Shown here piece after piece: positions 1 to 7,450 of a stretch of 33,714 nt of DNA. The stretch's first letter is position 1, and each line of letters begins with the position of its first letter. The position numbers and the translations under genes were made by a program. A model generated the notes under the pieces. The model was not told where the DNA came from. It saw nothing but the letters and a program-made list of their open reading frames with translations, and searched no databases. The stretch comes from CAMAUF01 sp046152925 (GTDB lineage: Bacteria > Chloroflexota > Dehalococcoidia > Tepidiformales > Tepidiformaceae). Location of the stretch: assembly GCA_046152925.1 (NCBI GenBank), contig JBJXFX010000161.1, positions 1 through 33,714 on the forward strand, read 5' to 3'.

Positions 1-505
1 GCTTCGAGCCCAGCCGGAGCACCTCGGAAAGCGCGTCGTAGAACTCGGGGCGGCAGTCCGGGTAGCCGGAGTAGTCGATTGCGTTCGCGCCAACGAAGAC
101 CGCGGGCCGGAGCTCTGCCGGGTCGGCTCCGGCGTCGATCAACGCGAGCATCCAGCTTTCGAGGGCCGCGGCACCAGCCGTCACGAAAAAGGTGTTGCGC
201 AACGGCACGTACGTGCTCGGGATGGCCGCCGCCATCGCGGCAGCCTCGCGCCCCTGTGGGACCGCCATCTCGCTCGTCAGCGACGAATACGATGCAAGGT
301 CGCGATAGAACGAGGCGTCGACCACCTGACAAGGGACCCCCAGGCGCGCGGCCACAGCGACGGCCGACTGCGCCTCCCGCTCGTGCCGCTGTCCGTAGCG
401 AAGGCACAGCCCTCGCACCTCCCAGCCCTCACGGAGCGCGTGCGCCGCGACGGTCGTCGAATCGAGGCCGCCAGAGAGGAGGACGATGCCGTGCATGGCA
501 CGCAT
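1..505 (-). CDS. queC: 7-cyano-7-deazaguanine synthase QueC (3' end cut by window edge)
   Basis: QueC converts 7-carboxy-7-deazaguanine to preQ0 using ATP and ammonia, in the cytoplasmic queuosine/deazapurine pathway. About 168 residues are visible, open to the window edge. The N-terminus carries the PP-loop SGGLDSTT just after the start, then RYGQRHERE. Further on come STYVPLRN and GANAIDYSGYPDCRPEF, all family hallmarks. The C-terminal zinc-binding cysteines must lie outside the window. The start is ATG at 505, giving MRAMHGIVLL; ATG at 496 is the alternative and would begin right before the PP-loop. No good Shine-Dalgarno sequence precedes either. No preQ1-riboswitch-like fold was recognised upstream. 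The family assignment is secure. Confidence 0.9.
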   Translation of the reverse strand, partial: MRAMHGIVLLSGGLDSTTVAAHALREGWEVRGLCLRYGQRHEREAQSAVAVAARLGVPCQVVDASFYRDLASYSSLTSEMAVPQGREAAAMAAAIPSTYVPLRNTFFVTAGAAALESWMLALIDAGADPAELRPAVFVGANAIDYSGYPDCRPEFYDALSEVLRLGSK

Positions 506-599
506 CGTCGCCGACGGGGGCGGGCGCGTCGAGTCACGGCACGCGGCCGTCTGGCAGAAGTGGATGGCGAATGGATCGTCGTCGAATTCCAGCCGACGG

Positions 600-633
600 C
601 AACAGGGGCGCCGGCTTGCTGGCGCCCCTGTTG
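600..633. terminator. 13-bp perfect inverted repeat, likely terminator
   Basis: The arms caacaggggcgcc (600-612) and ggcgcccctgttg (621-633) are perfect reverse complements around an 8-base loop. The element lies 27 bases past the stop of the CAP-domain gene and upstream of queC. Neither side has a clear T-run, so it may be a non-canonical terminator or only an mRNA 3'-end stabiliser. Confidence 0.55.
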
Positions 634-660
634 GTTGAACTCCGTGCTACGTCGAACCGA

Positions 661-1815
661 CTACGGCCCCGTGGGGAAGCTGTAGTCGTTCGCCTGCCAG
701 AAGCCGTTGATCCGCGTCTCGATCCGGACCCAAATCGTCCGGCCATCGGTCGGGAGGTTCGTGTACGTCCGCGAGGTCCGCGAGGTGGTGGAGCGCCCGT
801 AGGTGCGGCTGCCCTGGGTATCACCGACCGAGATCCGGTAGTACCCGGCCGGGACGCTCGTCCAGCGGAAGGTCTGCGAACCGCCACTGATCACAGCCCC
901 GGCGACCGGCGAGGTCAGCACGGACTTCGTCTCGGTCGAGCCGCCGCCGCCGCCACCGCTCGTGAAGGCAGTGTACGTGTAGTCGTTGAACTGCCAGCCC
1001 GAAGAGAAGAGGGTCCAAAGGCGGACGTAGAGCTGGCGGCCGTCGGTCGGCAGGTTGCCCACGGTCGCCGAGCGCGAGGTCGTCCCGGCCCCGTAGAGGT
1101 TGTTGCTCCCGGCCGAAGTCCCGACGTAGAGGAAATACTGCTGCGCGCCGGTGCCCGCCGACCACTGGAAGGTGACGGACGCACCTGGCAGGGTGGCGCC
1201 AGAGGCGGGCGAGGTTATCGCCGCCTTGGTGTCGGCCGGCGGAGGCGGAGGCGGGGGTGTGCCACCGCCTCCGCCTCCGTTCGTGCCGTCGTTCACAAGA
1301 CCGAAGGCCGTCGTCCAATACCAGCCGTACGGTGAGCCCGAGACGAACACGCGCCCGATGCCGATCATCCGGTAGCTGCTGTTGAGCATGTTCGCGTTGT
1401 GGCCGCTGGAATTGCGCCAGGCCTCGAAGACCGCCGCGGCCGTATTCCAGTTCGTGCCCGCGGCGATGTTCTCGCCGGCTCCGCTGGGGTAGTCGCAGTT
1501 CTGCGCCCGCGTCGATGGGCTGCGCCCGAGCGAGTCGGTGTGGGAGAAACGAGCATTGACGCCCATGTCATTGCTCATCCAAGCGGAGGCCCGGTTGAGG
1601 TTCGTCGAGGCCGTCAACGCACCGAGTTGGTTCTGCGCTCGATAGTTGTTGATCAACACGAGGAAGGCCACTTCCTCGGAGTCGAGCTCGATGCCCGAGT
1701 TGACCGTGCAGTTCGTGAGGGCCGCCGCGGTTGGCGGACTAGCTGAGAAGGCGGCCAGCCCCATCGCCCCAAAGACGATGGCCGCCAGCGCCCCGCTGAG
1801 AAGCCGTCGGATCAT
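661..1815 (-). CDS. Secreted CAP-domain (SCP/PR1-like) protein with two C-terminal repeats
   Basis: This is a 384-residue exported protein. Residues 1-32 form a signal peptide (Arg-Arg, hydrophobic core, Ala-rich end). Residues about 46-172 are a CAP domain: His92 in SHTD, Glu115 in GENIA and GHNANML at 138-144 match the conserved cavity residues and motif. Bacterial CAP proteins are secreted; their biochemical role is mostly unknown. A poly-Gly/poly-Pro linker (about 180-193) leads to two related repeats of about 85 residues (about 198-283 and 297-384). Each has a SP..GA start, a LPTDGR motif near its end and a closing NDY motif; they are probably beta-sandwich surface or wall-binding modules. 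The ATG at 1815 has a purine-rich AGGGG stretch about 9 bases upstream. Confidence 0.85.
   Translation of the reverse strand: MIRRLLSGALAAIVFGAMGLAAFSASPPTAAALTNCTVNSGIELDSEEVAFLVLINNYRAQNQLGALTASTNLNRASAWMSNDMGVNARFSHTDSLGRSPSTRAQNCDYPSGAGENIAAGTNWNTAAAVFEAWRNSSGHNANMLNSSYRMIGIGRVFVSGSPYGWYWTTAFGLVNDGTNGGGGGGTPPPPPPPADTKAAITSPASGATLPGASVTFQWSAGTGAQQYFLYVGTSAGSNNLYGAGTTSRSATVGNLPTDGRQLYVRLWTLFSSGWQFNDYTYTAFTSGGGGGGSTETKSVLTSPVAGAVISGGSQTFRWTSVPAGYYRISVGDTQGSRTYGRSTTSRTSRTYTNLPTDGRTIWVRIETRINGFWQANDYSFPTGP
1240..1279. repeat. 15-bp perfect inverted repeat inside the CAP gene linker
   Basis: The arms cggaggcggaggcgg (1240-1254) and ccgcctccgcctccg (1265-1279) are perfect reverse complements with a 10-base loop. 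On the coding strand one arm encodes the glycine run and the other the proline run of the linker. Confidence 0.85.
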
Positions 1816-1955
1816 GATATGCGCCCCTGTGAGTCAGCTTGCGGTGGTGCGCCCGCGCCTCACAGACCAATTCGACCCCATCACCGTGCAACCCGATGGC
1901 GAGCTTTGTAAACGCCGTGCAAAAACGGTGGCGATTCGGGAAACTCTCCCTGCGA

Positions 1956-2771
1956 TCAGCGGCTTTGTGCTTGCGCTTGGGCCATCTGTTGGGCGGTCGG
2001 CGTGCGCGCCGAGGCCATCCAGCCGCCATCGACAACGATCGCCTGGCCGGTAACGAACGACGACTCGTCGCTCGCGAGCCAGAGCGCAGCGTTCGCGATG
2101 TCCTCCGGCTCGCCGGATCGGGGGATCGGCTGCAGGTTCTTCATCCGGGCGCGGACGTCTTCTGGCGTCGAGTGCACTGGCGAGGCGGGGTTCGCCCAGA
2201 TCAGCGGCGTCGCCGTCCCACCGGGGCAGATGGAGTTCGCGCGCACGCCGTACTGTGCGTTCTCGATCGCACAAACGCGTGTGAGCTGGACGACGCCGCC
2301 CTTCGCCGCCCCATACGCGCCCTGGCCCACCATGCCCATGAACGCCGAAACGCTCGCCGTGGTGATGATCGAGCCGCCGCCGTTCGCGATGAGGTAGGGC
2401 AGGCAGTGCTTCATCCCGAGCCAGACCGCCTTCAGGTCGACAGCGATGATCCGGTCGAAGACATCTTCGGGGCAGTCGGCAATCGGCCCTTCGCCGCCGC
2501 CGATCCCCGCGTTGTTGTACATGATGTCGAGCTTGCCAAAGCGATCGACGGCCGTCTTCACGAGCGCGCGGACATCCTCCGAAGAGGCGACGTCGACTGT
2601 CGCGAACACGGCGGCGCCAGCCAGCTCTTTCGCCACGGCTTCGCCCTTTTCGCGTTGGACGTCGCCAATCACGACGCGCGCTCCCTCGCGGACGAAGAGC
2701 CGCGCCGTCGCCTCGCCCATCCCGGATGCGCCGCCGGTGATGATCGCCACCTTGCCATCGAGCCTGCCCAT
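1956..2771 (-). CDS. SDR-family NAD(P)-dependent oxidoreductase
   Basis: This 271-residue protein is a classical short-chain dehydrogenase/reductase. It has the nucleotide-binding TGGASGMG (12-19), an Asp at the end of beta-2 (GD at 36-37, favouring NAD), NNAG (86-89), catalytic Ser140 and the YGAAK pair Tyr153/Lys157. The C-terminal IANAALWLASDESSFVTGQ and DGG motifs are typical of the glucose/3-oxoacyl reductase branch. The substrate cannot be inferred. The ATG at 2771 follows GGAGGG (complement of 2777-2782) at 5-base spacing, with a possible -10 TATCGT at 2800-2795, so this gene has a short leader. It is transcribed divergently from the Uma2 gene at 2857. Confidence 0.9.
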   Translation of the reverse strand: MGRLDGKVAIITGGASGMGEATARLFVREGARVVIGDVQREKGEAVAKELAGAAVFATVDVASSEDVRALVKTAVDRFGKLDIMYNNAGIGGGEGPIADCPEDVFDRIIAVDLKAVWLGMKHCLPYLIANGGGSIITTASVSAFMGMVGQGAYGAAKGGVVQLTRVCAIENAQYGVRANSICPGGTATPLIWANPASPVHSTPEDVRARMKNLQPIPRSGEPEDIANAALWLASDESSFVTGQAIVVDGGWMASARTPTAQQMAQAQAQSR

Positions 2772-2844
2772 GGTGTCCCTCCGTTGTCGCCCGGACGATA
2801 CGCGTGGCGTTCAAGGGTGGCCACCGGACAGAAAGACGCCGGTG

Positions 2845-2850
2845 TAGGAT
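2845..2850 (+). promoter_or_regulatory. Predicted -10 box TAGGAT, leaderless
   Basis: TAGGAT lies 6 bases before ATG 2857, which would put the transcription start at or next to the start codon. No convincing -35 is visible. The intervening GGAGGC could also act as a Shine-Dalgarno sequence if transcription begins further upstream. Confidence 0.45.
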
Positions 2851-2856
2851 GGAGGC

Positions 2857-3420
2857 ATGTCGACGCTTGAAGCCCCACCAAAACGCTGGACTGTCGCCGA
2901 GATGCTCGAACTTCCGGACTGGGAAGACTACGAGTTGGTCGACGGGAATCTCCGCACGAGGTCCCAGGAGATGGACGCTGCAGAAACCACCGCCGAGCTC
3001 ATCGGCGAGCTTCGCTCCTACAATCGGCGAACGCGGGCTGGCCGGCTGCTGAGCGAGACCCAGCAGTATCGTGTCTTTCACGACCCTGAGCGCGTCAGCA
3101 AGGCCGACATCAGCTTCTTCCGGAAGTCGCGCGCGCCGAAGGGCAACGTCGGCATATGCGACGTTGCGCCCGACCTTGTCGTCGAAGTCGCCTCGCCCTC
3201 CAACGGCATCCTTGAGGTGTGGGACAAGGTCGAGCGCTGGCTGTCGGCCGGGGTTGCCCTCGTTTGGGTTGCGCTGCCTGAACCGCGGCAGATCATCGTT
3301 TTCACGCGCGGCGTCGGCCCAAAGGTCCTGCTCGAGACGGACGAGATCGATGGCGGCGACGTCCTCCCCGGCTTCCGCTCCGTTGTTAGCGATATGTTCC
3401 CGCCCCGTGACGCAAACTGA
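2857..3420 (+). CDS. Uma2-family (DUF820) PD-(D/E)XK nuclease-like protein
   Basis: This 187-residue protein has the Uma2 layout: ELVDGN near 26-31, the acidic residue Asp84 in ADISFF, Glu110 in DLVVEVASPSN and Lys124 in DKVERW. A C-terminal GDVLPGF motif follows. These residues match the PD-(D/E)XK nuclease-like core. Uma2 genes are numerous in Chloroflexota and Cyanobacteria; no cellular role is established. A second intact copy (6117-6677) and a broken one (5403-5722) lie nearby, but the two intact proteins are clearly diverged. The gene stands alone between divergent and convergent neighbours. Confidence 0.85.
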   Translation: MSTLEAPPKRWTVAEMLELPDWEDYELVDGNLRTRSQEMDAAETTAELIGELRSYNRRTRAGRLLSETQQYRVFHDPERVSKADISFFRKSRAPKGNVGICDVAPDLVVEVASPSNGILEVWDKVERWLSAGVALVWVALPEPRQIIVFTRGVGPKVLLETDEIDGGDVLPGFRSVVSDMFPPRDAN

Positions 3421-3433
3421 GCGGCTCTCGCCC

Positions 3434-4000
3434 CTAATCGTCCTTCGCGATGTCGATCGCGACGCCGCAACCCTGGACGCCGATGCAGCGCGGGGGCACC
3501 GCGTACGGCGTCGATGAGGGCGTCGCGGTCGGGGTCGGCGTGCGCGTTGGGGTGTTCGTGGGCGTTGGCGTCGGGGGCGCTGGCGAACAATCGGCCTGCG
3601 CCGTGTTGCTGATCGGCGCGATGATCCGGCCCTTACGCTCGGGCCTGTTGTTATCGATGTAGGTGAGGTCCGTCACCGCCGTGATGATCAGCTTTTGGGC
3701 CGAGAACTGGCCCGGGAGCACCTCACCGAAGTCGAAGCGAGGCGGGTTACCGGGGCCCCCGACATCTGGCACCAGGATGTGGACCGGCGACGACGTCTTG
3801 TTGAACCAGCGCACCTCGTCGTTGTTCCGGTTCACGGTGCAAACCGCTGGGTTGAAGCCCGTCTCGAGGATTTCGATCGTATGGAGGCTCGCCGCCTGCA
3901 CAGGCGTCTCAGCGCGGCCTGCGAAGAGCATCGCGATGCCCGCCGTGAGCATCCCGGCCGCAAGCACCGCCGTCGCGGGGCGCATCAAATTCACTGACAT
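3434..4000 (-). CDS. Secreted cupredoxin-like protein with Thr-Pro linker
   Basis: This 188-residue protein starts at ATG 4000 (MSVNLMRP), which places an N-terminal hydrophobic export segment at about 8-37. GGAG lies about 5-9 bases upstream. Residues about 39-130 resemble a plastocyanin-type cupredoxin: HTIEI..GFNP, the first copper-ligand-like His74 in SPVHIL, and a GQFS turn. The usual C-terminal Cys-x(2-4)-His-x(2-4)-Met loop is replaced by YIDNNRPERKG, so copper binding looks lost. A PTPTNTPTRTPTPTATP-type tail follows, then a short Cys-containing end. Such Thr-Pro linkers are common in Chloroflexota surface proteins. A longer in-frame extension to 4072 lacks signal-peptide character and was rejected. 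Confidence 0.65.
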   Translation of the reverse strand: MSVNLMRPATAVLAAGMLTAGIAMLFAGRAETPVQAASLHTIEILETGFNPAVCTVNRNNDEVRWFNKTSSPVHILVPDVGGPGNPPRFDFGEVLPGQFSAQKLIITAVTDLTYIDNNRPERKGRIIAPISNTAQADCSPAPPTPTPTNTPTRTPTPTATPSSTPYAVPPRCIGVQGCGVAIDIAKDD

Positions 4001-4149
4001 GCCGTCTCCGGCGCGCCGCCCCGCCACGGGCCCGACCACCGTACAGGCGAGATCGCACGCGCGCCACCTCAACTGACCGCCGTCTCGAGCGCCGGGTTAA
4101 GGCCGCCAGACACGCCCCATGCCCCGCAGACCGCCGATTAGGGCCGTGC

Positions 4150-4155
4150 TATAGT
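4150..4155 (+). promoter_or_regulatory. Predicted -10 box TATAGT of the acyl-CoA dehydrogenase gene
   Basis: TATAGT is the best -10-like hexamer in the 194-base divergent gap 4001-4194. It implies a leader of about 32 bases before ATG 4195, containing GGGAG at about 10-base spacing. The rest of the gap shows nothing else recognisable. Confidence 0.45.
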
Positions 4156-4194
4156 CCCCGCACGTCAGCACCTGCCCATGGGAGTCAAATTCGC

Positions 4195-5370
4195 ATGAAG
4201 TTCGCCTACGAAACCGACGTCGAAGCCTTCCGCCAAGAAGTCAAGGATTTCATCAACGCGGAGCTCCCGCCCGAAGAAGAGCGCCAGAAGCGCGCCGAAG
4301 AGGGCGGTTTCAAGACCTACCAGGAAGAGTACGACTACACGATGGGCTTCCAGAAGAAGCTCTCGCAGCGCGATTGGCTCGCGATGGCCTGGCCCAAGGA
4401 GTACGGCGGCGGCGGCGCCAGCCACATGCGCCAGCTCGTCTACAACGAGGAGATGGCCTACGCCGGCGCCCCGTCCATGAATATGGGCATCGCCTGGGTC
4501 GGCCCCTCGCTGATGCTCTATGGCACCGAGGAGCAGAAGCAGAGGTTCATCCCACGCATCACCGGCGCCGACGACTGGTGGTGCACGCTCTATAGCGAGC
4601 CGGGCGCCGGTTCGGACCTCGCAGCCCTCCAGACCCGCGCCGTCAAAGACGGCGACGACTGGGTGATCAGCGGCCAGAAGATCTGGACGTCCGGCGGACA
4701 CCTGGCGGACTGGGGCTGGATGGCCGCGCGCACCGACCCCGATGCCCCGAAGCACAAGGGCATCACGATGTTCATGCTCAACATGAAGACGCCGGGCATC
4801 ACCGTCCGCCCGCTTATCAATATGGCGAACCGCCACGGCTTCAACGAGGTCTTCTTCGAGGACGTCCGCGTCCCCGCGAACCAGGTCGTCGGCGAAGTCA
4901 ACCGCGGCTGGTATCACCTCGCCGTCGCCCTCGACTTCGAACGCTCCGGAATCGCCTCGTATGCGGGCGGCCGGAAGTCGGTCGAGCGCCTGGTGCGTGT
5001 CGCCAAGGAGAACCCGCGGCTCGTGGCCCAGCGGCCGAGCGTGCGCGGCGAGCTCGCCGACCGCACCATTGAGGTGACGACCGGCACGTTCCTCGCCTAC
5101 CGCGTCGCCACGATGCAGGCGCGTGGGATGGTGCCGAACCATGAGGCGAGCTGCAGCAAGCTCTTCGGCAGCGAAATGGGCCAACGCATCGCCACGACCG
5201 GCATGCACCTGCTCGGGATGCAGGGCCAACTCCGCGACGGCACGAGGCACGAAGTCTTCGACCAGGCGACGGGTTACCTCTCGGCCGTTTCCGGCACCGT
5301 CGCGGCGGGCACGAGCGAGATCCAGCGGGGCATCATCGCCACCCGCGGCCTCGGCCTCCCGCGCGGGTAG
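4195..5370 (+). CDS. Acyl-CoA dehydrogenase family protein
   Basis: This 391-residue flavoenzyme belongs to the acyl-CoA dehydrogenase family, which introduces the alpha-beta double bond into acyl-CoA thioesters. The helical N-domain covers about 1-125. The family signature SEPGAGSDLA sits at 134-143, followed by ISGQKIWTSGG at 158-168. The C-terminal domain ends with AGTSEIQRGIIATRGLGLPR, the standard FAD-contacting end of the family. The length is typical. It has no acyl-CoA ligase, thiolase or ETF gene beside it, so the substrate (fatty acid, steroid or branched chain) cannot be inferred. Confidence 0.92.
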   Translation: MKFAYETDVEAFRQEVKDFINAELPPEEERQKRAEEGGFKTYQEEYDYTMGFQKKLSQRDWLAMAWPKEYGGGGASHMRQLVYNEEMAYAGAPSMNMGIAWVGPSLMLYGTEEQKQRFIPRITGADDWWCTLYSEPGAGSDLAALQTRAVKDGDDWVISGQKIWTSGGHLADWGWMAARTDPDAPKHKGITMFMLNMKTPGITVRPLINMANRHGFNEVFFEDVRVPANQVVGEVNRGWYHLAVALDFERSGIASYAGGRKSVERLVRVAKENPRLVAQRPSVRGELADRTIEVTTGTFLAYRVATMQARGMVPNHEASCSKLFGSEMGQRIATTGMHLLGMQGQLRDGTRHEVFDQATGYLSAVSGTVAAGTSEIQRGIIATRGLGLPRG

Positions 5371-5402
5371 CGACCGCCGCCAAACACTCGTGGAGTTCGA
5401 GG

Positions 5403-5722
5403 CTCAGCGAGGACGATTACCTCGAGGGAGCGCCCGAGTTGGTCGTCGAGATCGCCGCAAGCAGCGCCTCGATGGACCTGGGCGCGAAGAAACGCGCCTA
5501 CCGCCGCGCCGGGGTGCAGAGTGCATCGTCTGGCAACAGTACGAGGATCGTCTCGATTGGTGGCGTCGCGACGCCGACGGCGAGTTCGTGCCGCTGCTCC
5601 CGGACAGCGACGGCATCGTCGGGAGCCGGGTCTTCGCTGGTCTCCGCTTGGACGTGCCTGCGCTGCTGGGACGCGACCTCGCGGCCGTGTTGGAGGCCCA
5701 GACCTCGGGTAGCCGCCCCTAA
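5403..5722 (+). pseudogene. Frameshifted C-terminal remnant of a Uma2-family gene
   Basis: Two reading frames together spell the C-terminal half of a Uma2 protein. From about 5403 one frame gives LSEDDYLEGAPELVVEIA and then DLGAKKRAYRRAGVQ. Near 5518-5522 the homology shifts frame and continues as ECIVWQQYEDRLDWW, with PLLPDSDGIVGSRVFAGLRLDV further on, to a TAA at 5720-5722. The Glu (VVEI) and Lys (AKKRAYR) of the nuclease core are present, but the N-terminal part with the first acidic residues is missing. No start codon or ribosome site serves the remnant, and its stop overlaps the stop of the opposing RidA-like gene. It is a decayed paralogue of a different Uma2 subgroup from its two intact neighbours. 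Confidence 0.75.
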
Positions 5723-6105
5723 CCGATAATCGCGACCGCCTCGACCTCGACCAGGAACTCCGGCGCCGCGAGACCCGCAACGAGGACGAAGGTCGAAGCC
5801 GGCATTTCGCCCGCGGGCCAGTACTTCGCCCGTGCCCTGCCGATCGCGGGCCGCGAATTGCGGTCCAGCGCGTAGACAGTGAGCTTCACGATGTCCTGCA
5901 TCGTCCCGCCACAGGCGGTGACGACTGTGCGCAGGTTCTTGAAGACCTGTTCGACCTGGGCGTCGACATCGCCTTCGCCGACCGTCTTGCCGGCAGCGTC
6001 CTGGGCGACTTGGCCAGCAATGAAGACGGGCGTCCCTTCTTTGATGATCGCGTGGGAATAGAAGGGCGAGTTGGCCATGCCGATGGGGCGAATGATCTGC
6101 TTCAT
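5719..6105 (-). CDS. RidA/YjgF-family protein lacking the canonical arginine
   Basis: This 128-residue protein has the full RidA fold signature: an N-terminal PIGMANSPFYSHAI, GQVAQDAAGKTVGEGDVDAQVEQVFKNL, and a VEVEAVAIIG end. RidA proteins hydrolyse reactive enamine/imine intermediates from PLP enzymes. The arginine that binds the substrate carboxylate in E. coli RidA (PARSC context) is Ser104 here (MPASTF), so it more likely belongs to a non-RidA Rid subgroup of unclear activity. The start is ATG 6105; a much longer in-frame extension has no Rid character. It lies 11 bases downstream of the Uma2 stop on the same strand, so they may be co-transcribed. Confidence 0.88.
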   Translation of the reverse strand: MKQIIRPIGMANSPFYSHAIIKEGTPVFIAGQVAQDAAGKTVGEGDVDAQVEQVFKNLRTVVTACGGTMQDIVKLTVYALDRNSRPAIGRARAKYWPAGEMPASTFVLVAGLAAPEFLVEVEAVAIIG

Positions 6106-6116
6106 GGCTCGCAAAG

Positions 6117-6677
6117 CTACTCCGCTTCCAAGACAGAGAACAGACCGGCCAGGTCGAGGATGAGGCCGGGCAAGACCGGGTCGCCGCTGACCGAGCCCTC
6201 GTGGCGGAAATACTCGGGCTGTTGCCCTGGGCGATAGGCAACGAGAGAGCGTTCTTCGGGGTCGATGATCCACACCAGCGGCACGCCGGCTCGCAGGTAG
6301 AAGGCGAGCTTGTCGGCGATTCGTGTTGGCCGGTCGTCAGGTGACGACACCTCGACGGCGAGGTCCGGCGGGAACCAGAGTGGGCCCAGAACGAGCGACG
6401 AGGGACCTCCTGGGCGCCGCAGGAGCACCGAGACATCCGGGAGATACGATCGGTTCTCGGCGCTATCGGCGTGCCGCGTCTCGGTGAGGACCCAGCCGAG
6501 CTTACGAGGGAGGATGTGGCTCAGCAGCAGGTGGCCGAGGTACATAACAATCGCGCCGTGGAATGCGTTTGGCATTGGCTTCGGGATGACCTCCCCGCAG
6601 ACGAACTCGCTCGCCGGCTCCGTCTCGGGGCGGCGGAGGAACTCCTCAAGCGTCAGCCGTGTCGCAACCGCGGTCAT
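6117..6677 (-). CDS. Uma2-family (DUF820) PD-(D/E)XK nuclease-like protein
   Basis: This 186-residue Uma2 protein shows LTLEEFLRRPE, SEFVCGEV (Glu24), LPDVSVLLR (Asp81), PPDLAVEVSSPDDR (Glu109) and ADKLAFYLRAGV (Lys123), then WIIDPEERS and GDPVLPG. All putative PD-(D/E)XK core residues are kept, so it should be folded and potentially catalytic, but the function is unknown. The ATG at 6677 follows a close TAGGAT box. The RidA-like gene follows 11 bases downstream. Confidence 0.87.
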   Translation of the reverse strand: MTAVATRLTLEEFLRRPETEPASEFVCGEVIPKPMPNAFHGAIVMYLGHLLLSHILPRKLGWVLTETRHADSAENRSYLPDVSVLLRRPGGPSSLVLGPLWFPPDLAVEVSSPDDRPTRIADKLAFYLRAGVPLVWIIDPEERSLVAYRPGQQPEYFRHEGSVSGDPVLPGLILDLAGLFSVLEAE

Positions 6678-6683
6678 GTGTCC

Positions 6684-6689
6684 ATCCTA
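6684..6689 (-). promoter_or_regulatory. Predicted -10 box TAGGAT, leaderless
   Basis: On the minus strand TAGGAT is followed by 6 bases and then ATG 6677. The same hexamer and spacing occur at the unlinked Uma2 gene (2845-2857). Confidence 0.5.
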
Positions 6690-6714
6690 CGCTCTCGCAC
6701 GCGCTCACCGAGAC

Positions 6715-7311
6715 TCAGGAGTAGCGCTCTTCGCGCCAGGGGTCGCCGTAGATGTGATAGCCGTAGGTCTCCCAGAAGCCCGGCTTATCTTGCGCCAAGA
6801 ACTGCATGCCGCCGACCCACTTCGGGCTCTTCCAGAAATAGAGGTGCGGGACGACGAGGCGCAGCGGCCAGCCGTGCTCTTTGGTGAGCTCTTCGCCGTT
6901 GTGCTTGCGGACAAACAGCACGCCTTCGCGCTGCAGGTCGGCGAGCGGCACGTTCGTCGTGTAGCCGCCGTAGCAGTGGAACATGACGTACTTCGCTTCC
7001 GGCTTGAGCTTGATCGCGTCGACCACGGCCGAGAAGGGGATGCCCTCCCATTCGTTGTCGTACTTGCTCCACGTGGTGACGCAGTGGATGTCGCTGATGT
7101 CCGTCGCGGCGCCCAGGGCGTTGAACTCGTCCCAGGTCCAGCTTTTCTCCTCGTCGACGAGGCCCCAGACGTGGAACTTCCACTGGGTGAGGTCGATGCG
7201 CGGGATGCTGCCGTAATGGAGGACGGGCCAGCCGGTGGTGAGGTGCTGGCCCGGTGGAAGCCGGACCTTGCCGTCGGGGCGCATCTCCTTGGTCGCGGAC
7301 GCAGATGCCAT
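6715..7311 (-). CDS. Sulfite-oxidase-like molybdopterin oxidoreductase (YuiH-like), cytoplasmic
   Basis: This 198-residue single-domain enzyme has the oxidoreductase molybdopterin-binding fold. Cys77 in DIHCVTTWS is the expected molybdenum ligand; HGWPLRLVVPHLYFWKSPKW at 146-165 is the typical closing motif of sulfite-oxidase-like proteins. No signal peptide, haem domain or dimerisation domain is present, which matches small cytoplasmic YuiH-type proteins of unknown substrate. ATG 7311 is preceded by AGGAGAG, and a -10-like TACGCT lies at 7353-7348, giving a leader of about 30 bases. An in-frame extension to 7383 was rejected. Confidence 0.85.
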   Translation of the reverse strand: MASASATKEMRPDGKVRLPPGQHLTTGWPVLHYGSIPRIDLTQWKFHVWGLVDEEKSWTWDEFNALGAATDISDIHCVTTWSKYDNEWEGIPFSAVVDAIKLKPEAKYVMFHCYGGYTTNVPLADLQREGVLFVRKHNGEELTKEHGWPLRLVVPHLYFWKSPKWVGGMQFLAQDKPGFWETYGYHIYGDPWREERYS

Positions 7312-7437
7312 CGGGTCTCTCCTGAAAAGTCGCATGCCGTGTAGTGCAGCGTACCAGGCTGGCGTTTCAGGGGGCCAAACCACGGAGCGTCAAGACCTGG
7401 TTAGCGCGTCGCCGCCCCCTTTCAGGGCCAGCCGGAG

Positions 7438-7443
7438 TACGAT
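7438..7443 (+). promoter_or_regulatory. Predicted -10 box TACGAT of lspA, leaderless
   Basis: TACGAT is followed by 7 bases and ATG 7451. No convincing -35 hexamer was seen. Confidence 0.45.
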
Positions 7444-7450
7444 AGACGGA

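Noticed and set aside
506..660. preQ1 riboswitch upstream of queC
   Set aside because: The region shows only the 600-633 hairpin, which fits a terminator of the neighbouring gene; no short preQ1-type pseudoknot with an A-rich tail was seen.
79..1335. Long plus-strand open frame opposite queC and the CAP gene
   Set aside because: It is Arg/Pro-rich with no recognisable motif and lies antisense to two well-supported genes; high-GC DNA gives many such shadow frames.
1834..3081. Long minus-strand frame across the SDR gene and its promoter
   Set aside because: It runs out of frame through the SDR gene and opposite a Uma2 gene; its protein is low-complexity Arg/Gly-rich.
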